A stretch of 64,000 nt of DNA from Paraburkholderia sabiae (GCF_030412785.1 NZ_CP125295.1:434001-498000); one strand, 5' to 3'; shown: positions 19,551 to 28,603, counted from the first letter of the stretch. Notes: a model not told the origin generated them from the sequence alone. Numbers and translations: made by a program.

Positions 19551-19569
19551 GTGTGACCGCTCGCGCGGT

Positions 19570-19590
19570 GCGTCGTTAAAACAACGACGC
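19570..19590 (+). terminator. Hairpin directly after aspS
   Basis: GCGTCGTT pairs with AACGACGC around a short A-rich loop, about 20 bases after the aspS stop. It lacks a long T run and may act with the stronger hairpin that follows. Confidence 0.4.
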
Positions 19591-19606
19591 AAGCGCGAAA
19601 CCGGCA

Positions 19607-19637
19607 GCGAAAAAGGCGCGATATGCGCCTTTTTCGC
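19607..19637 (+). terminator. Intrinsic terminator after aspS
   Basis: The perfect stem GCGAAAAAGGCGC pairs with GCGCCTTTTTCGC, with a five-base loop (GATAT) and TTTTTG following. The A-rich arm makes it potentially bidirectional. It separates aspS from nudB. Confidence 0.85.
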
Positions 19638-19721
19638 TTTTTGCGTTACAGTCGCTGTAAGCTCTGCCGTCCGACATGCATCGCGCGATGCATCACGCCA
19701 CACCGCGCCCGCTTTATCACC

Positions 19722-20198
19722 ATGCCGAAACCGCCGAAGATTCCGGAATCCGTCCTCGTTGTCATCCACACGCCCGACCTCGACGTGCTGCTCATCGAAC
19801 GAGCCGACCGGGAAGCGTTCTGGCAGTCCGTCACCGGTTCGAAGGAGCATATCGACGAGCCGCTCGGCGAGACGGCGATCCGCGAAGTTGCGGAAGAGAC
19901 GGGCATCGTCGTCGGCAGCGAGGCCGTGCCCCGTGAGGCGCTCGTCGACTGGCAACACCATATCGAGTTCGAAATCTTCCCGACGTGGCGGCATCGCTAT
20001 GCTGAAGGCGTCACGCACAACACCGAGCACTGGTTCAGTCTGCAGGTGCCGCAGCGCCTCGAAGTGACGCTCGCGCCGCTCGAACATACGGCGCATCTGT
20101 GGTTGCCCTGGCAGGAAGCCGCCGAGCGCTGCTTCTCATGGTCGAACCGCGATGCGATCCTGCAGTTGCCGCAGCGCGTGAAGGAGCGTTGCCGATGA
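19722..20198 (+). CDS. nudB: Dihydroneopterin triphosphate diphosphatase (Nudix)
   Basis: A 158-residue Nudix hydrolase, beginning MPKPPKIPESVLVVIHTPD; an in-frame ATG 33 codons upstream falls in the terminator and is rejected. The Nudix box is complete, from the Gly of TGSKEHIDE to REVAEETGI (about residues 41-66). Length, the VLVVIHT start and the WFSLQVP segment fit NudB, which removes pyrophosphate from dihydroneopterin triphosphate in folate synthesis. The stop overlaps the clsB start (ATGA), so the two are coupled. Confidence 0.9.
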   Translation: MPKPPKIPESVLVVIHTPDLDVLLIERADREAFWQSVTGSKEHIDEPLGETAIREVAEETGIVVGSEAVPREALVDWQHHIEFEIFPTWRHRYAEGVTHNTEHWFSLQVPQRLEVTLAPLEHTAHLWLPWQEAAERCFSWSNRDAILQLPQRVKERCR

Positions 20199-21472
20199 GC
20201 GGCGGCGGCAGCCGCCGCTTCGACCGGCTGACGCAGCATCTGCCCGGCCGGCGCTACTGGTCCAGGTATCGCTTTTGTTCCGGCAACACGGTGCGGCTGT
20301 TCACGGCGGGCGAGACGTATTTCGCCGCGCTGATCGAACGCATCGAAGCCGCGAAAAGCGACGTCGCGCTCGAAACCTACATCTTCTGCGACGATCCCGC
20401 GGGCCGTCCTGTGTCCGACGCGCTGATCCGCGCCGCCTCGCGCGGCGTTCACGTGCGCGTGATCACGGACGGCGTCGGCACCGAGCGTCTGCCGATGTTC
20501 AACGACTGGCTGGCGGCGGGCATCGAGCATCGCATTTACAACCCGCATATCTTTGGCCGCTTCGGCTTCTCGCGCACGCATCGCAAGCTGGCCGTCGTCG
20601 ATGGCGAATTCGCGTATTGCGGCGGCATCAATGTCGTCGATGACTTCGACCAGAACGGCACGCGTCTGCCGTATGCGCGCTGGGATTTCGCCGTCGAGCT
20701 GCAAGGGCCTGTCGTGGCCGACGTGCTCGAAGCGATCGACGTGCAGTGGGAACGCATCCGCATCGGCCATCGTCCGGCGCTTGCGCCGCCTGCTGTCGGC
20801 GGCGCGACGCCGCAGGCCGCGACCGCGCGTTTCGTGCGCGCGCGCCGCAGCACTAACGGCAGTGGTGGCCGAAACGCGGACATGCGCGCAATGGCCGAGC
20901 CGTGCATTGCGTTCGTCGCGCGCGACAACTTCGTCAATCGCCGCGCGATCGAAAAGGCGTATCTGACGGCGATCGGCCAGGCGCGCTCGGAAGTGCTGCT
21001 CGCGAATCCGTACTTCATGCCGGGGCGCAAGCTGCGGCGCGCGCTGATGTACGCGGCGCAGCGTGGCGTCGATGTGAAGCTCGTGATCGGCAGGAAGGAA
21101 TTCGCCGTGCTCGATTACGCGGTGCCGTTCCTGTATCGCACGCTGCTCAAGTCGGGCGTGAAGATCGCCGAGTACGAGAAGACCATGCTGCACGGCAAGG
21201 TCGCCGTCGTCGATTCGAACTGGGGCACGGTCGGCTCGTCGAATCTCGACGCGCTGAGCCTGATGCTGAACAACGAGGCCAACGTCGTGCTCGTGCTGCA
21301 TCCGGAGATCGACCAGCTGCGCAAATCGATCCTCACCGCCTTCGACGAGTCGCGCCGCATCGACGAAAAACACTACGAGGCGCGTCCCGCTGGCGAGCGT
21401 CTCTTGAACTGGTTCGCGTACAACACCTATCGGATCGCGATGAAGCTGCTGACGGTCGGCGGCTACGATTAA
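20195..21472 (+). CDS. clsB: Cardiolipin synthase B-type phospholipase D family protein
   Basis: A 425-residue PLD-superfamily enzyme; the ATG overlapping the nudB stop is chosen over an upstream in-frame start inside nudB. Two HKD motifs are seen: THRKLAVVDGEFAYCGG (about residue 127) and LHGKVAVVDSNWGTVGSSN (about 331). It lacks the two N-terminal transmembrane helices of ClsA, as is usual for ClsB, which makes cardiolipin from phosphatidylglycerol and/or phosphatidylethanolamine at the inner membrane. Between the motifs is an Ala/Arg-rich linker. Confidence 0.85.
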   Translation: MSGGGSRRFDRLTQHLPGRRYWSRYRFCSGNTVRLFTAGETYFAALIERIEAAKSDVALETYIFCDDPAGRPVSDALIRAASRGVHVRVITDGVGTERLPMFNDWLAAGIEHRIYNPHIFGRFGFSRTHRKLAVVDGEFAYCGGINVVDDFDQNGTRLPYARWDFAVELQGPVVADVLEAIDVQWERIRIGHRPALAPPAVGGATPQAATARFVRARRSTNGSGGRNADMRAMAEPCIAFVARDNFVNRRAIEKAYLTAIGQARSEVLLANPYFMPGRKLRRALMYAAQRGVDVKLVIGRKEFAVLDYAVPFLYRTLLKSGVKIAEYEKTMLHGKVAVVDSNWGTVGSSNLDALSLMLNNEANVVLVLHPEIDQLRKSILTAFDESRRIDEKHYEARPAGERLLNWFAYNTYRIAMKLLTVGGYD

Positions 21473-21606
21473 GAAGCTGACCGAATAACGCAGACGAAAT
21501 CCAGTCATAACAATCAGAATTCGGAGACAACCCGGCGCATTTCTGGCAAATGATTCTAAAAATTCCGCATCGTCTGATTGTCGAATGACGGAAAATCAAA
21601 TCCTGG

Positions 21607-21624
21607 TTAGAAACCCGTTTCTAA
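21607..21624. promoter_or_regulatory. Perfect palindrome TTAGAAAC-CC-GTTTCTAA (candidate operator)
   Basis: Eight-base arms separated by CC, about 90 bases upstream of the TetR-family gene. The GAAAC/GTTTC half-sites resemble those reported for PsrA-type TetR regulators of fatty-acid metabolism, which fits the downstream beta-oxidation operon. Direct evidence of binding is lacking. Confidence 0.55.
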
Positions 21625-21643
21625 TAAATTCCTTGTTTCGCGG

Positions 21644-21672
21644 ACGGTCGCCCACAATAATGGTACGACCGT
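21644..21672. promoter_or_regulatory. Inverted repeat ACGGTCG...CGACCGT (second candidate operator)
   Basis: Seven-base arms separated by 15 bases, 40-68 bases upstream of the TetR-family gene and therefore likely overlapping its promoter. It could be a second regulator site or an autoregulatory operator. No biochemical link is visible. Confidence 0.45.
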
Positions 21673-21711
21673 TCGATTTTTACTTTCGATCAAATCAGAC
21701 GGTACACAGCT

Positions 21712-22317
21712 ATGCGAAAAGGCGAACAAACGCGAGCCGCGATTCTCGATGCAGCACTTGATCTGGCAAGCCGCGACGGACTGGAAGGTCTGACGATCGG
21801 TCTGCTCGCCGAGCGCATGCAGATGAGCAAGAGCGGAGTGTTCGCGCATTTCGGGTCGCGCGAAGACCTGCAGGTCGAAGTGGTGCGCGAATATCACCGT
21901 CGCTTTGAGGACGAGGTGTTTTTCCCGAGTCTGCGTGAACCGCGCGGCTTGCCGCGCTTGCGCGCGATGCTCTCGCGCTGGATCGAGAAGCGCATCCAGG
22001 AAGTGACGACGGGATGCATCTACATCAGCGGCGCGGTCGAGTACGACGATCGCGCGGAGAGCGCGGTGCGCGAGCAGCTGGTGGCGAGCGTCACGATGTG
22101 GCGCGCGGCGCTCACGCGAGCCATTTCGCAGGCGATGGAGGAAGGGCATCTGCGTGCGGACACCGATCCGCAACTGATGCTGTTCGAACTGTATAGCTTC
22201 ACGCTCGGCCTGCATCATGACGCACGCTTCCTGCATCTGCCCGATGCCGTGCGCCTTACGTGGGCCGCGCTGGAAAAACTGATTGTTTCGTATCAGAGCG
22301 AGAGCGCAAGCAGCTAG
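21712..22317 (+). CDS. TetR/AcrR family transcriptional regulator
   Basis: A 201-residue one-component repressor. The N-terminal helix-turn-helix spans about residues 8-52 (TRAAILDAALDLASRDGLEG, then LAERMQMSKSGVFAHFGSRE). The C-terminal ligand domain contains GLHHDARFL near the end. It starts 94 bases before an acyl-CoA dehydrogenase gene on the same strand and has palindromes in its own upstream region. I infer that it controls the beta-oxidation operon in response to an acyl-CoA, as several TetR proteins do, but the ligand is unknown. Confidence 0.88.
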   Translation: MRKGEQTRAAILDAALDLASRDGLEGLTIGLLAERMQMSKSGVFAHFGSREDLQVEVVREYHRRFEDEVFFPSLREPRGLPRLRAMLSRWIEKRIQEVTTGCIYISGAVEYDDRAESAVREQLVASVTMWRAALTRAISQAMEEGHLRADTDPQLMLFELYSFTLGLHHDARFLHLPDAVRLTWAALEKLIVSYQSESASS

Positions 22318-22411
22318 CGAGGCTGGCCTGGTCCTCATCGGATGGATCCAGACGGCGGGGAGGCTGGCAGTGGAGCTCGAGCCAACACCTTTGGATTGAT
22401 TGGAGAGACAC

Positions 22412-24199
22412 ATGGGACAGTACGCCGCGCCGCTGCGCGACATGCAATTCGTATTGCACGAGCTGCTGAACGTCGAAGCCGAGATCAAACAGATGCCCAA
22501 GCACGCTGATCTCGATGCCGACACGATCAACCAGGTGCTCGAGGAAGCCGGCAAGTTCTGCTCGGAAGTGCTGTTCCCGCTGAACCAGAGCGGCGATCAG
22601 GAAGGCTGCAAATACGAAGGCGATGGCGTCGTCACCACGCCGAAGGGCTTCAAGGAAGCGTATCGCCAGTACATCGAGGCGGGCTGGCCCGCGCTCGGTT
22701 GCGATCCCGACTTCGGCGGCCAGGGCCTGCCCGCGTTCGTCAACAACGCGCTGTACGAGATGATGAACTCGGCGAACCAGGCGTGGACGATGTACCCCGG
22801 CCTGTCGCACGGCGCGTATGAATGTCTGCACGCGCATGGCACGCCGGAACTGCAGCAGGCGTATCTGCCGAAGCTCGTGTCGGGCGAATGGACGGGCACG
22901 ATGTGCCTGACCGAGCCGCATTGCGGCACCGACCTCGGCATCCTGCGCACGAAGGCCGAGCCGAACAGCGACGGCTCGTATTCGATCAGCGGCACCAAGA
23001 TCTTCATCTCCAGCGGCGAGCACGATCTCGCCGACAACATCATCCACCTCGTGCTCGCGCGTCTGCCGGACGCGCCGCAGGGCACGAAGGGCATCTCGCT
23101 GTTCGTAGTGCCGAAATTTGTCCCCGACGCGAGCGGCGCTCCGGGCGAGCGCAACGGCGTGAAGTGCGGTTCGATCGAACACAAGATGGGCATTCACGGC
23201 AACGCGACGTGCGTGATCAATCTCGACAACGCGAAGGGCTGGCTCGTCGGCGAGCCGAACAAGGGCCTCAACGCGATGTTCGTGATGATGAACGCGGCGC
23301 GTCTGGGCGTCGGCATGCAAGGCCTCGGCCTGACGGAAGTGGCGTATCAGAACTCGCTCGTCTACGCGAAGGAACGTCTGCAGATGCGTTCGCTGACGGG
23401 CCCGAAGGCGCCCGAAAAGGCGGCCGATCCGATCATCGTGCATCCCGACGTGCGCCGCATGCTGCTCACGCAGAAGGCCTACGCAGAAGGCGCGCGCGCG
23501 TTCACGTACTGGTCGGCGCTGCACATCGACAAGGAGCTGTCGCACGCCGATGAATCCGTGCGCAAGGAAGCCGGCGACCTCGTCGCGCTGCTCACGCCGA
23601 TCATCAAGGCGTTCCTGACGGACAACGCGTTCGAAGGCACGAACATGGCGATGCAGATTTACGGCGGCCATGGCTTCATCGCCGAGTGGGGCATGGAGCA
23701 GTACGTGCGCGACGCGCGTATCAACATGATCTACGAAGGCACGAACTCGATTCAGTCGCTCGATCTGCTGGGCCGCAAGGTGCTCGGCGACATGGGCGCG
23801 AAGCTGAAGAAGTTCGGCAAGCTGGTGTCGGATTTCGTCGAGGAAGAAGGCATCAAGCCGGAGATGCAGGAGTTCGTGAATCCGCTCGCGGACATCGGCG
23901 ACAAGGTCCAGAAGCTGACGATGGAAATCGGCATGAAGGCCATGCAGAACCCGGACGAAGTCGGCGCGGCAGCCGTGCCGTATCTGCGCACCGTCGGCCA
24001 TCTGGTGTTCTCGTACTTCTGGGCGCGTATGGCGCGCATCGCGCTCGACAACCAGGCTTCCGGCGATCCGTTCTACAAGTCGAAGCTCGCCACCGCGCGC
24101 TTCTACTTCGCGAAGCTGCTGCCCGAAACGGCCTCGACGATCCGCGCCGCGCGCGCCGGGTCGAAGACGTTGATGGAAATCGACGAAGCGCTGTTCTAA
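22412..24199 (+). CDS. Acyl-CoA dehydrogenase with C-terminal extension
   Basis: A 595-residue FAD-dependent acyl-CoA dehydrogenase starting MGQYAAPLRDMQFVLHELLN after GGAGAGACAC. It has the typical N-terminal, middle (TEPHCGTDLG; SGTKIFIS) and C-terminal (MQIYGGHGFIAEWGMEQ) domains plus a helical C-terminal extension of about 120 residues, ending MEIDEALF. This long form is found in FadE-like and DmdC-like enzymes. It catalyses the first oxidation of a fatty acyl-CoA; chain length cannot be stated. First enzyme gene of the operon under the TetR gene. Confidence 0.9.
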   Translation: MGQYAAPLRDMQFVLHELLNVEAEIKQMPKHADLDADTINQVLEEAGKFCSEVLFPLNQSGDQEGCKYEGDGVVTTPKGFKEAYRQYIEAGWPALGCDPDFGGQGLPAFVNNALYEMMNSANQAWTMYPGLSHGAYECLHAHGTPELQQAYLPKLVSGEWTGTMCLTEPHCGTDLGILRTKAEPNSDGSYSISGTKIFISSGEHDLADNIIHLVLARLPDAPQGTKGISLFVVPKFVPDASGAPGERNGVKCGSIEHKMGIHGNATCVINLDNAKGWLVGEPNKGLNAMFVMMNAARLGVGMQGLGLTEVAYQNSLVYAKERLQMRSLTGPKAPEKAADPIIVHPDVRRMLLTQKAYAEGARAFTYWSALHIDKELSHADESVRKEAGDLVALLTPIIKAFLTDNAFEGTNMAMQIYGGHGFIAEWGMEQYVRDARINMIYEGTNSIQSLDLLGRKVLGDMGAKLKKFGKLVSDFVEEEGIKPEMQEFVNPLADIGDKVQKLTMEIGMKAMQNPDEVGAAAVPYLRTVGHLVFSYFWARMARIALDNQASGDPFYKSKLATARFYFAKLLPETASTIRAARAGSKTLMEIDEALF

Positions 24200-24324
24200 G
24201 CCATCAGGCGTCGGCGCGCCAAAGTCATGCGCCGACGCGACACTCTCACACCCATGCCGCGCGCCGCTCGTCGAAGCCCGCGCGCGGCGACTCGCGACAC
24301 CGCATAACGCCCCGGAGGAACGAC

Positions 24325-26760
24325 GTGAGCAATCTGATCATTCGCAAGGTCGCCGTGCTCGGCGCCGGCGTGATGGGCGCGCAGATCGCTGCGCACCTGA
24401 TCAACGCCAAGGTGCCCGTGCTGCTGTTCGACCTGCCCGCCAAGGAAGGCCCGAAGAACGCGATTGCGCTGAAGGCCATCGAGAACCTGAAGAAGCTGTC
24501 GCCCGCGCCATTCGGCGTGAAGGACGACGCGCAATACATCCAGCCCGCCAACTACGACGACGACATCGACAAGCTCGCCGAATGCGACGTGGTGATCGAG
24601 GCGATCGCCGAGCGCATGGACTGGAAGCACGACCTGTACAAGAAGGTCTCGCCGCACATCGGCGCGAACGCGATTTTCGCGACGAACACGTCGGGCCTGT
24701 CGATCACGGAACTGTCGAAGGGCTTTTCCGACGAGCTGAAGTCGCGCTTCTGCGGCGTCCACTTCTTCAATCCGCCGCGCTACATGCACCTCGTCGAGCT
24801 GATTCCGACGTCGACGACACGCCCGGAGATTCTCGATCAACTCGAAACGTTCCTGACGAGCGTGGTCGGCAAAGGCGTCGTGCGCGCGAAGGATACGCCG
24901 AACTTCATCGCGAACCGCGTCGGCATTTTCTCGATTCTCGCGGTCATCAAGGAAGCCGAGAAGTTCGGTCTGCGCTTCGATGAAGTCGACGATCTGACGG
25001 GTAGCCGCCTCGGCCGCGCGAAGTCGGCGACGTTCCGCACGGCGGACGTGGTCGGTCTCGACACGATGGCGCACGTCATCAAGACGATGCAGGACAACCT
25101 CGCGGGCGATCCGTTCCTCCCGGTCTACGAAACGCCTGCCGTGCTCGCCGGACTCGTGCAGCAGGGCGCGCTTGGCCAGAAGACGGGCGCGGGCTTCTAC
25201 AAGAAGGAAGGCAAGGCGATCAAGGTGCTCGATCCGAAGTCGGGCAGCTATGTCGACGGCGGCGCGAAGGCTGACGAACTGGTCGGCCGCATCCTGAAGC
25301 GCCCGCCCGCCGAGCGTCTGAAGCTCTTGCGCGAATCGCAGCATCCGCAGGCGCAGTTCCTGTGGGCGATCTTCCGCGACGTGTTCCATTACATCGGCGT
25401 GCATCTGGAGTCGATCGCCGACAACGCGCGCGACGTCGATCTCGCAATCCGCTGGGGTTTCGGCTGGAACGAAGGTCCGTTCGAAGGCTGGCAGACGGCG
25501 GGCTGGAAGCAGGTCGCCGAGTGGGTGCAGGAAGACATTGCGGCGGGCAAGGCGCTGTCGAACGCGCCGCTGCCCGCGTGGGTGCTCGAAGGCGCCGTCG
25601 CCGAGAAGGGCGGCGTGCATACGGACGAAGGCTCGTGGTCGCCGGCTGACCAGCGCTTCGTGCCGCGCTCGTCGCTGTCCGTCTACGACCGTCAGGTGTT
25701 CCGCGCGCCGCTCGCCGGCGAGACGGGCGCCGATCCGAAGACGTATGGCAAGACCGTGTTCGAAACGGATGCGGTGCGCGCGTGGGTCGACGATCGCGCG
25801 GGCGAGAACGACGTCCTGATCGTGTCGTTCAAGAGCAAGATGAACACGATCGGACCGTCGGTGATCGACGGTTTGACGCAAGCCATCGATACCGCCGAGA
25901 AGGACTACAAGGCCGTCGTCATCTGGCAACCGACGTCGCTGAAACTCGGCGCGCCGGGCGGCCCGTTCTCGGCGGGCGCGAATCTCGAAGAAGCGATGCC
26001 CGCGTTCATGATGGGCGGCGCGAAGGGCATCGAGCCGTTCGTGAAGAAGTTCCAGCAGGGCATGCTGCGCGTGAAGTACGCGAACGTGCCCGTGGTTGCG
26101 GCCGTGTCGGGCATCGCGCTCGGCGGCGGGTGCGAGCTGCTGCTGCATAGCGCGAAGCGCGTCGCGCATATCGAAAGCTATATCGGTCTCGTCGAAGTGG
26201 GCGTCGGTCTGGTGCCGGCTGGCGGCGGCCTGAAGGAAGCCGCGCTGCGTGCCGCCGAAGCCGCGACGCAGGTCGGCGCGACGAACGATCTGCTGAAGTT
26301 CCTGCAGAAGTCGTTCGAGAACGCGGCGATGGCGAAGGTCTCGGCTTCCGCGCTCGACGCCCGCGCGATGGGTTATCTGAAGCCGTCGGACACGATCGTC
26401 TTCAACGTCTTCGAACTGCTCGACACCGCGAAGAAGGAAGCGCGTGCGTTGGCGGCGGCCGGTTATCGCGCGCCGCTGCGGGTGACGCAGGTGCCCGTCG
26501 CCGGACGCTCGGCGATTTCGACGATCAAGGCGTCGCTCGTGAACATGCGCGACGGCCGCTTCATCAGCGAGCACGACTATCTGATCGCGAGCCGCATCGC
26601 GGAAGCAGTGTGCGGCGGCGACGTCGAAGCGGGCAGTCTGGTCGATGAAGAATGGCTGCTGGCGCTGGAGCGTCGTGCGTTCGTCGAGTTGCTCGGCACG
26701 CAGAAGACGCAGGAACGGATCATGGGCATGCTGCAAACGGGTAAGCCGGTGCGCAACTGA
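24325..26760 (+). CDS. FadN-like 3-hydroxyacyl-CoA dehydrogenase/enoyl-CoA hydratase
   Basis: An 811-residue bifunctional beta-oxidation enzyme. The GTG start follows a strong GGAGGAA; the longer frame running back into the dehydrogenase gene is rejected. The NAD-binding 3-hydroxyacyl-CoA dehydrogenase domain comes first (VAVLGAGVMGAQIAAHL, about residues 8-24; HFFNPPRYMHLVELI). The crotonase-type hydratase domain follows from about residue 490 (FSAGANLEEAM; GIALGGGCELLLH). That order is the reverse of E. coli FadB and matches Bacillus FadN. It sits between dehydrogenase and thiolase genes, completing a beta-oxidation cycle. Confidence 0.92.
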   Translation: MSNLIIRKVAVLGAGVMGAQIAAHLINAKVPVLLFDLPAKEGPKNAIALKAIENLKKLSPAPFGVKDDAQYIQPANYDDDIDKLAECDVVIEAIAERMDWKHDLYKKVSPHIGANAIFATNTSGLSITELSKGFSDELKSRFCGVHFFNPPRYMHLVELIPTSTTRPEILDQLETFLTSVVGKGVVRAKDTPNFIANRVGIFSILAVIKEAEKFGLRFDEVDDLTGSRLGRAKSATFRTADVVGLDTMAHVIKTMQDNLAGDPFLPVYETPAVLAGLVQQGALGQKTGAGFYKKEGKAIKVLDPKSGSYVDGGAKADELVGRILKRPPAERLKLLRESQHPQAQFLWAIFRDVFHYIGVHLESIADNARDVDLAIRWGFGWNEGPFEGWQTAGWKQVAEWVQEDIAAGKALSNAPLPAWVLEGAVAEKGGVHTDEGSWSPADQRFVPRSSLSVYDRQVFRAPLAGETGADPKTYGKTVFETDAVRAWVDDRAGENDVLIVSFKSKMNTIGPSVIDGLTQAIDTAEKDYKAVVIWQPTSLKLGAPGGPFSAGANLEEAMPAFMMGGAKGIEPFVKKFQQGMLRVKYANVPVVAAVSGIALGGGCELLLHSAKRVAHIESYIGLVEVGVGLVPAGGGLKEAALRAAEAATQVGATNDLLKFLQKSFENAAMAKVSASALDARAMGYLKPSDTIVFNVFELLDTAKKEARALAAAGYRAPLRVTQVPVAGRSAISTIKASLVNMRDGRFISEHDYLIASRIAEAVCGGDVEAGSLVDEEWLLALERRAFVELLGTQKTQERIMGMLQTGKPVRN

Positions 26761-26771
26761 GGGAGCCTCAA

Positions 26772-27971
26772 ATGACAAAGCAATTGCAGGACGCATATAT
26801 CGTTGCCGCGAGCCGCACGCCGATCGGCAAGGCGCCGCGCGGGATGTTCAAAAACACGCGCCCGGATGAACTGCTGGTGCACGCGATCAGATCGGCTGTC
26901 GCGCAGGTGCCCGGTCTCGACACGTCGCTGATCGAAGACGCGATTATCGGCTGCGCGATTCCCGAAGCCGAGCAGGGCCTGAACGTCGCGCGCATGGGCG
27001 CGCTGCTGGCCGGTCTGCCGAGCACCGTTGGCGGCGTGACGGTGAACCGCTTTTGCGCATCGGGCGTGACGGCGCTGGCGATGGCGGCGGACCGCATTCG
27101 CGTCGGCGAGTCGGACGTGATGATCGCGGGCGGCTGCGAATCGATGAGCATGGTGCCGATGATGGGCAACAAGCCGTCGCTGTCGCCGCATATCTTCGAT
27201 CGCAATGAAGACGTCGGCATTGCGTACGGCATGGGCCTGACGGCCGAGAAGGTTGCCGAGCGCTGGAAGGTGAGCCGTGAGCAGCAGGACCAGTTCTCGG
27301 TCGAATCGCATCGCAAGGCGTTTGCCGCACAACAGGCGGGCGAATTCGCCGACGAGATTTCGCCGTACACGATCATCGAGCGCTTCCCCGATCTCGCGAC
27401 GGGCGAAGTGCGCGTGAAGTCGCGCGAAGTGGCGCTCGATGAAGGCCCGCGTGCGGACACGTCGATGGAAGGGCTGGCGAAGCTGCGTACCGTGTTTGCG
27501 AACAAGGGCTCGGTGACGGCGGGTAACAGCTCGCAGACGTCGGATGGCGCGGGCGCGCTGATCGTCGTGTCGGAGAAGATTCTCAAGCAGTTCAATCTCA
27601 CGCCGTTGGCGAGGTTTGTCAGCTTTGCTGTGCGTGGGGTTCCGCCGGAGATTATGGGTATTGGGCCTAAGGAGGCGATTCCGGCTGCGCTGAAGGCGGC
27701 GGGCTTGAAGCAGGACGATATCGACTGGATCGAACTCAATGAGGCTTTTGCTGCGCAGGCTCTGGCTGTGATCGGGGATCTTGGGCTGGATGTCTCCAAG
27801 GTCAATCCGCTCGGCGGCGCCATCGCGCTCGGGCACCCGCTCGGGGCGACGGGTGCGATTCGTGCTGCTACTGTGGTTCATGGCTTGCGCCGCAGGAATT
27901 TGAAGTACGGGATGGTGACGATGTGTGTTGGCACTGGGATGGGGGCTGCTGGGATTTTCGAGCGCATGTGA
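26772..27971 (+). CDS. Acetyl-CoA C-acyltransferase (FadA-like thiolase)
   Basis: A 399-residue thiolase catalysing thiolytic cleavage of 3-ketoacyl-CoA. The acylated cysteine lies in NRFCASGVTAL (about residues 90-100). The C-terminal GGAIALGHPLGATGAI and the catalytic cysteine in MCVGTGMGAAG are present. It starts 11 bases after the FadN-like gene. The last 350 bases, nearest repeat copy C, switch to T- and G-ending codons (GTT, ATT, GGG, CCT) unlike the earlier part. Confidence 0.95.
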   Translation: MTKQLQDAYIVAASRTPIGKAPRGMFKNTRPDELLVHAIRSAVAQVPGLDTSLIEDAIIGCAIPEAEQGLNVARMGALLAGLPSTVGGVTVNRFCASGVTALAMAADRIRVGESDVMIAGGCESMSMVPMMGNKPSLSPHIFDRNEDVGIAYGMGLTAEKVAERWKVSREQQDQFSVESHRKAFAAQQAGEFADEISPYTIIERFPDLATGEVRVKSREVALDEGPRADTSMEGLAKLRTVFANKGSVTAGNSSQTSDGAGALIVVSEKILKQFNLTPLARFVSFAVRGVPPEIMGIGPKEAIPAALKAAGLKQDDIDWIELNEAFAAQALAVIGDLGLDVSKVNPLGGAIALGHPLGATGAIRAATVVHGLRRRNLKYGMVTMCVGTGMGAAGIFERM

Positions 27972-28006
27972 TGTTTTGCTTGCGGCGCGGTTTTGCTAGT
28001 TTTTTT

Positions 28007-28529
28007 CTGGCATCCGCGTTTTGTTATCGGTCTATTGGCGTTGCCCCTGTGCGGGGCGGCACCTACTTTTCTTTGCAGCGGCAAAGAAAAGTAGGCAAAA
28101 GAAAGCCGCTTCAAACCTCCGGTGCCCGCCAGCAAAACGCTTCGGCATACCGCAGTTGAGCTGTCGCGCAGCGACGCAAACACTCCGTAGAAAGCCCGCA
28201 GCCAGGCGCGCGTGTCGTGAAAGATGACATCCACCTGGGGCACATTCGGTCGGCTTGTATTGTTCGCCCGCCGTCGGTTTACGGCGGTATGTGTTCCGGA
28301 CGGTGTGGGTTTTTCGCGCCGTGCGCGGTTGACTGCGGGCTTTCTACGGAGTGCGGAGGTGACTGCGCGATAGCTCAAAGAACGTGCGCTGTGCTGTTAT
28401 CCTGGCGGGCACCGGTGGTTCAAGAGCGGCTTTCTTTTGCCTACTTTTCTTTGCCGCTGCAAAGAAAAGTAGGTGCCGCCCCGCACAGGGGCAACGCTAG
28501 CAAACCGATACGGCAACGCGGATGCCAGC
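28007..28529 (+). repeat. Palindromic intergenic element, copy C
   Basis: A 523-bp copy between two same-strand genes, the thiolase and an enoyl-CoA hydratase. Both arm hairpins are the long-T variant (CCTACTTTTCTTTGC). The core (about 28210-28322) contains GATGACATCCACCTGGGGCA and an internal CCGCCG/CGGCGG hairpin. The plus strand is G/T-rich to the left and A/C-rich to the right. It fills most of the 632-bp gap between the two genes. Confidence 0.9.
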
Positions 28530-28603
28530 GTAAGAAACTGCATTCCACCCGCTTCGCGGAAACAGAAGCAAGAAGCAACGAGCAACGAGCAAGGAGACAC
28601 GCA

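Noticed and set aside
17721..20096. 791-codon antisense frame over aspS and nudB
   Set aside because: Shadow frame; no recognisable domain, and aspS is unambiguous on the other strand.
24196..26796. 866-codon antisense frame over the FadN-like gene
   Set aside because: Same GC-driven artefact; no start context and no family similarity.
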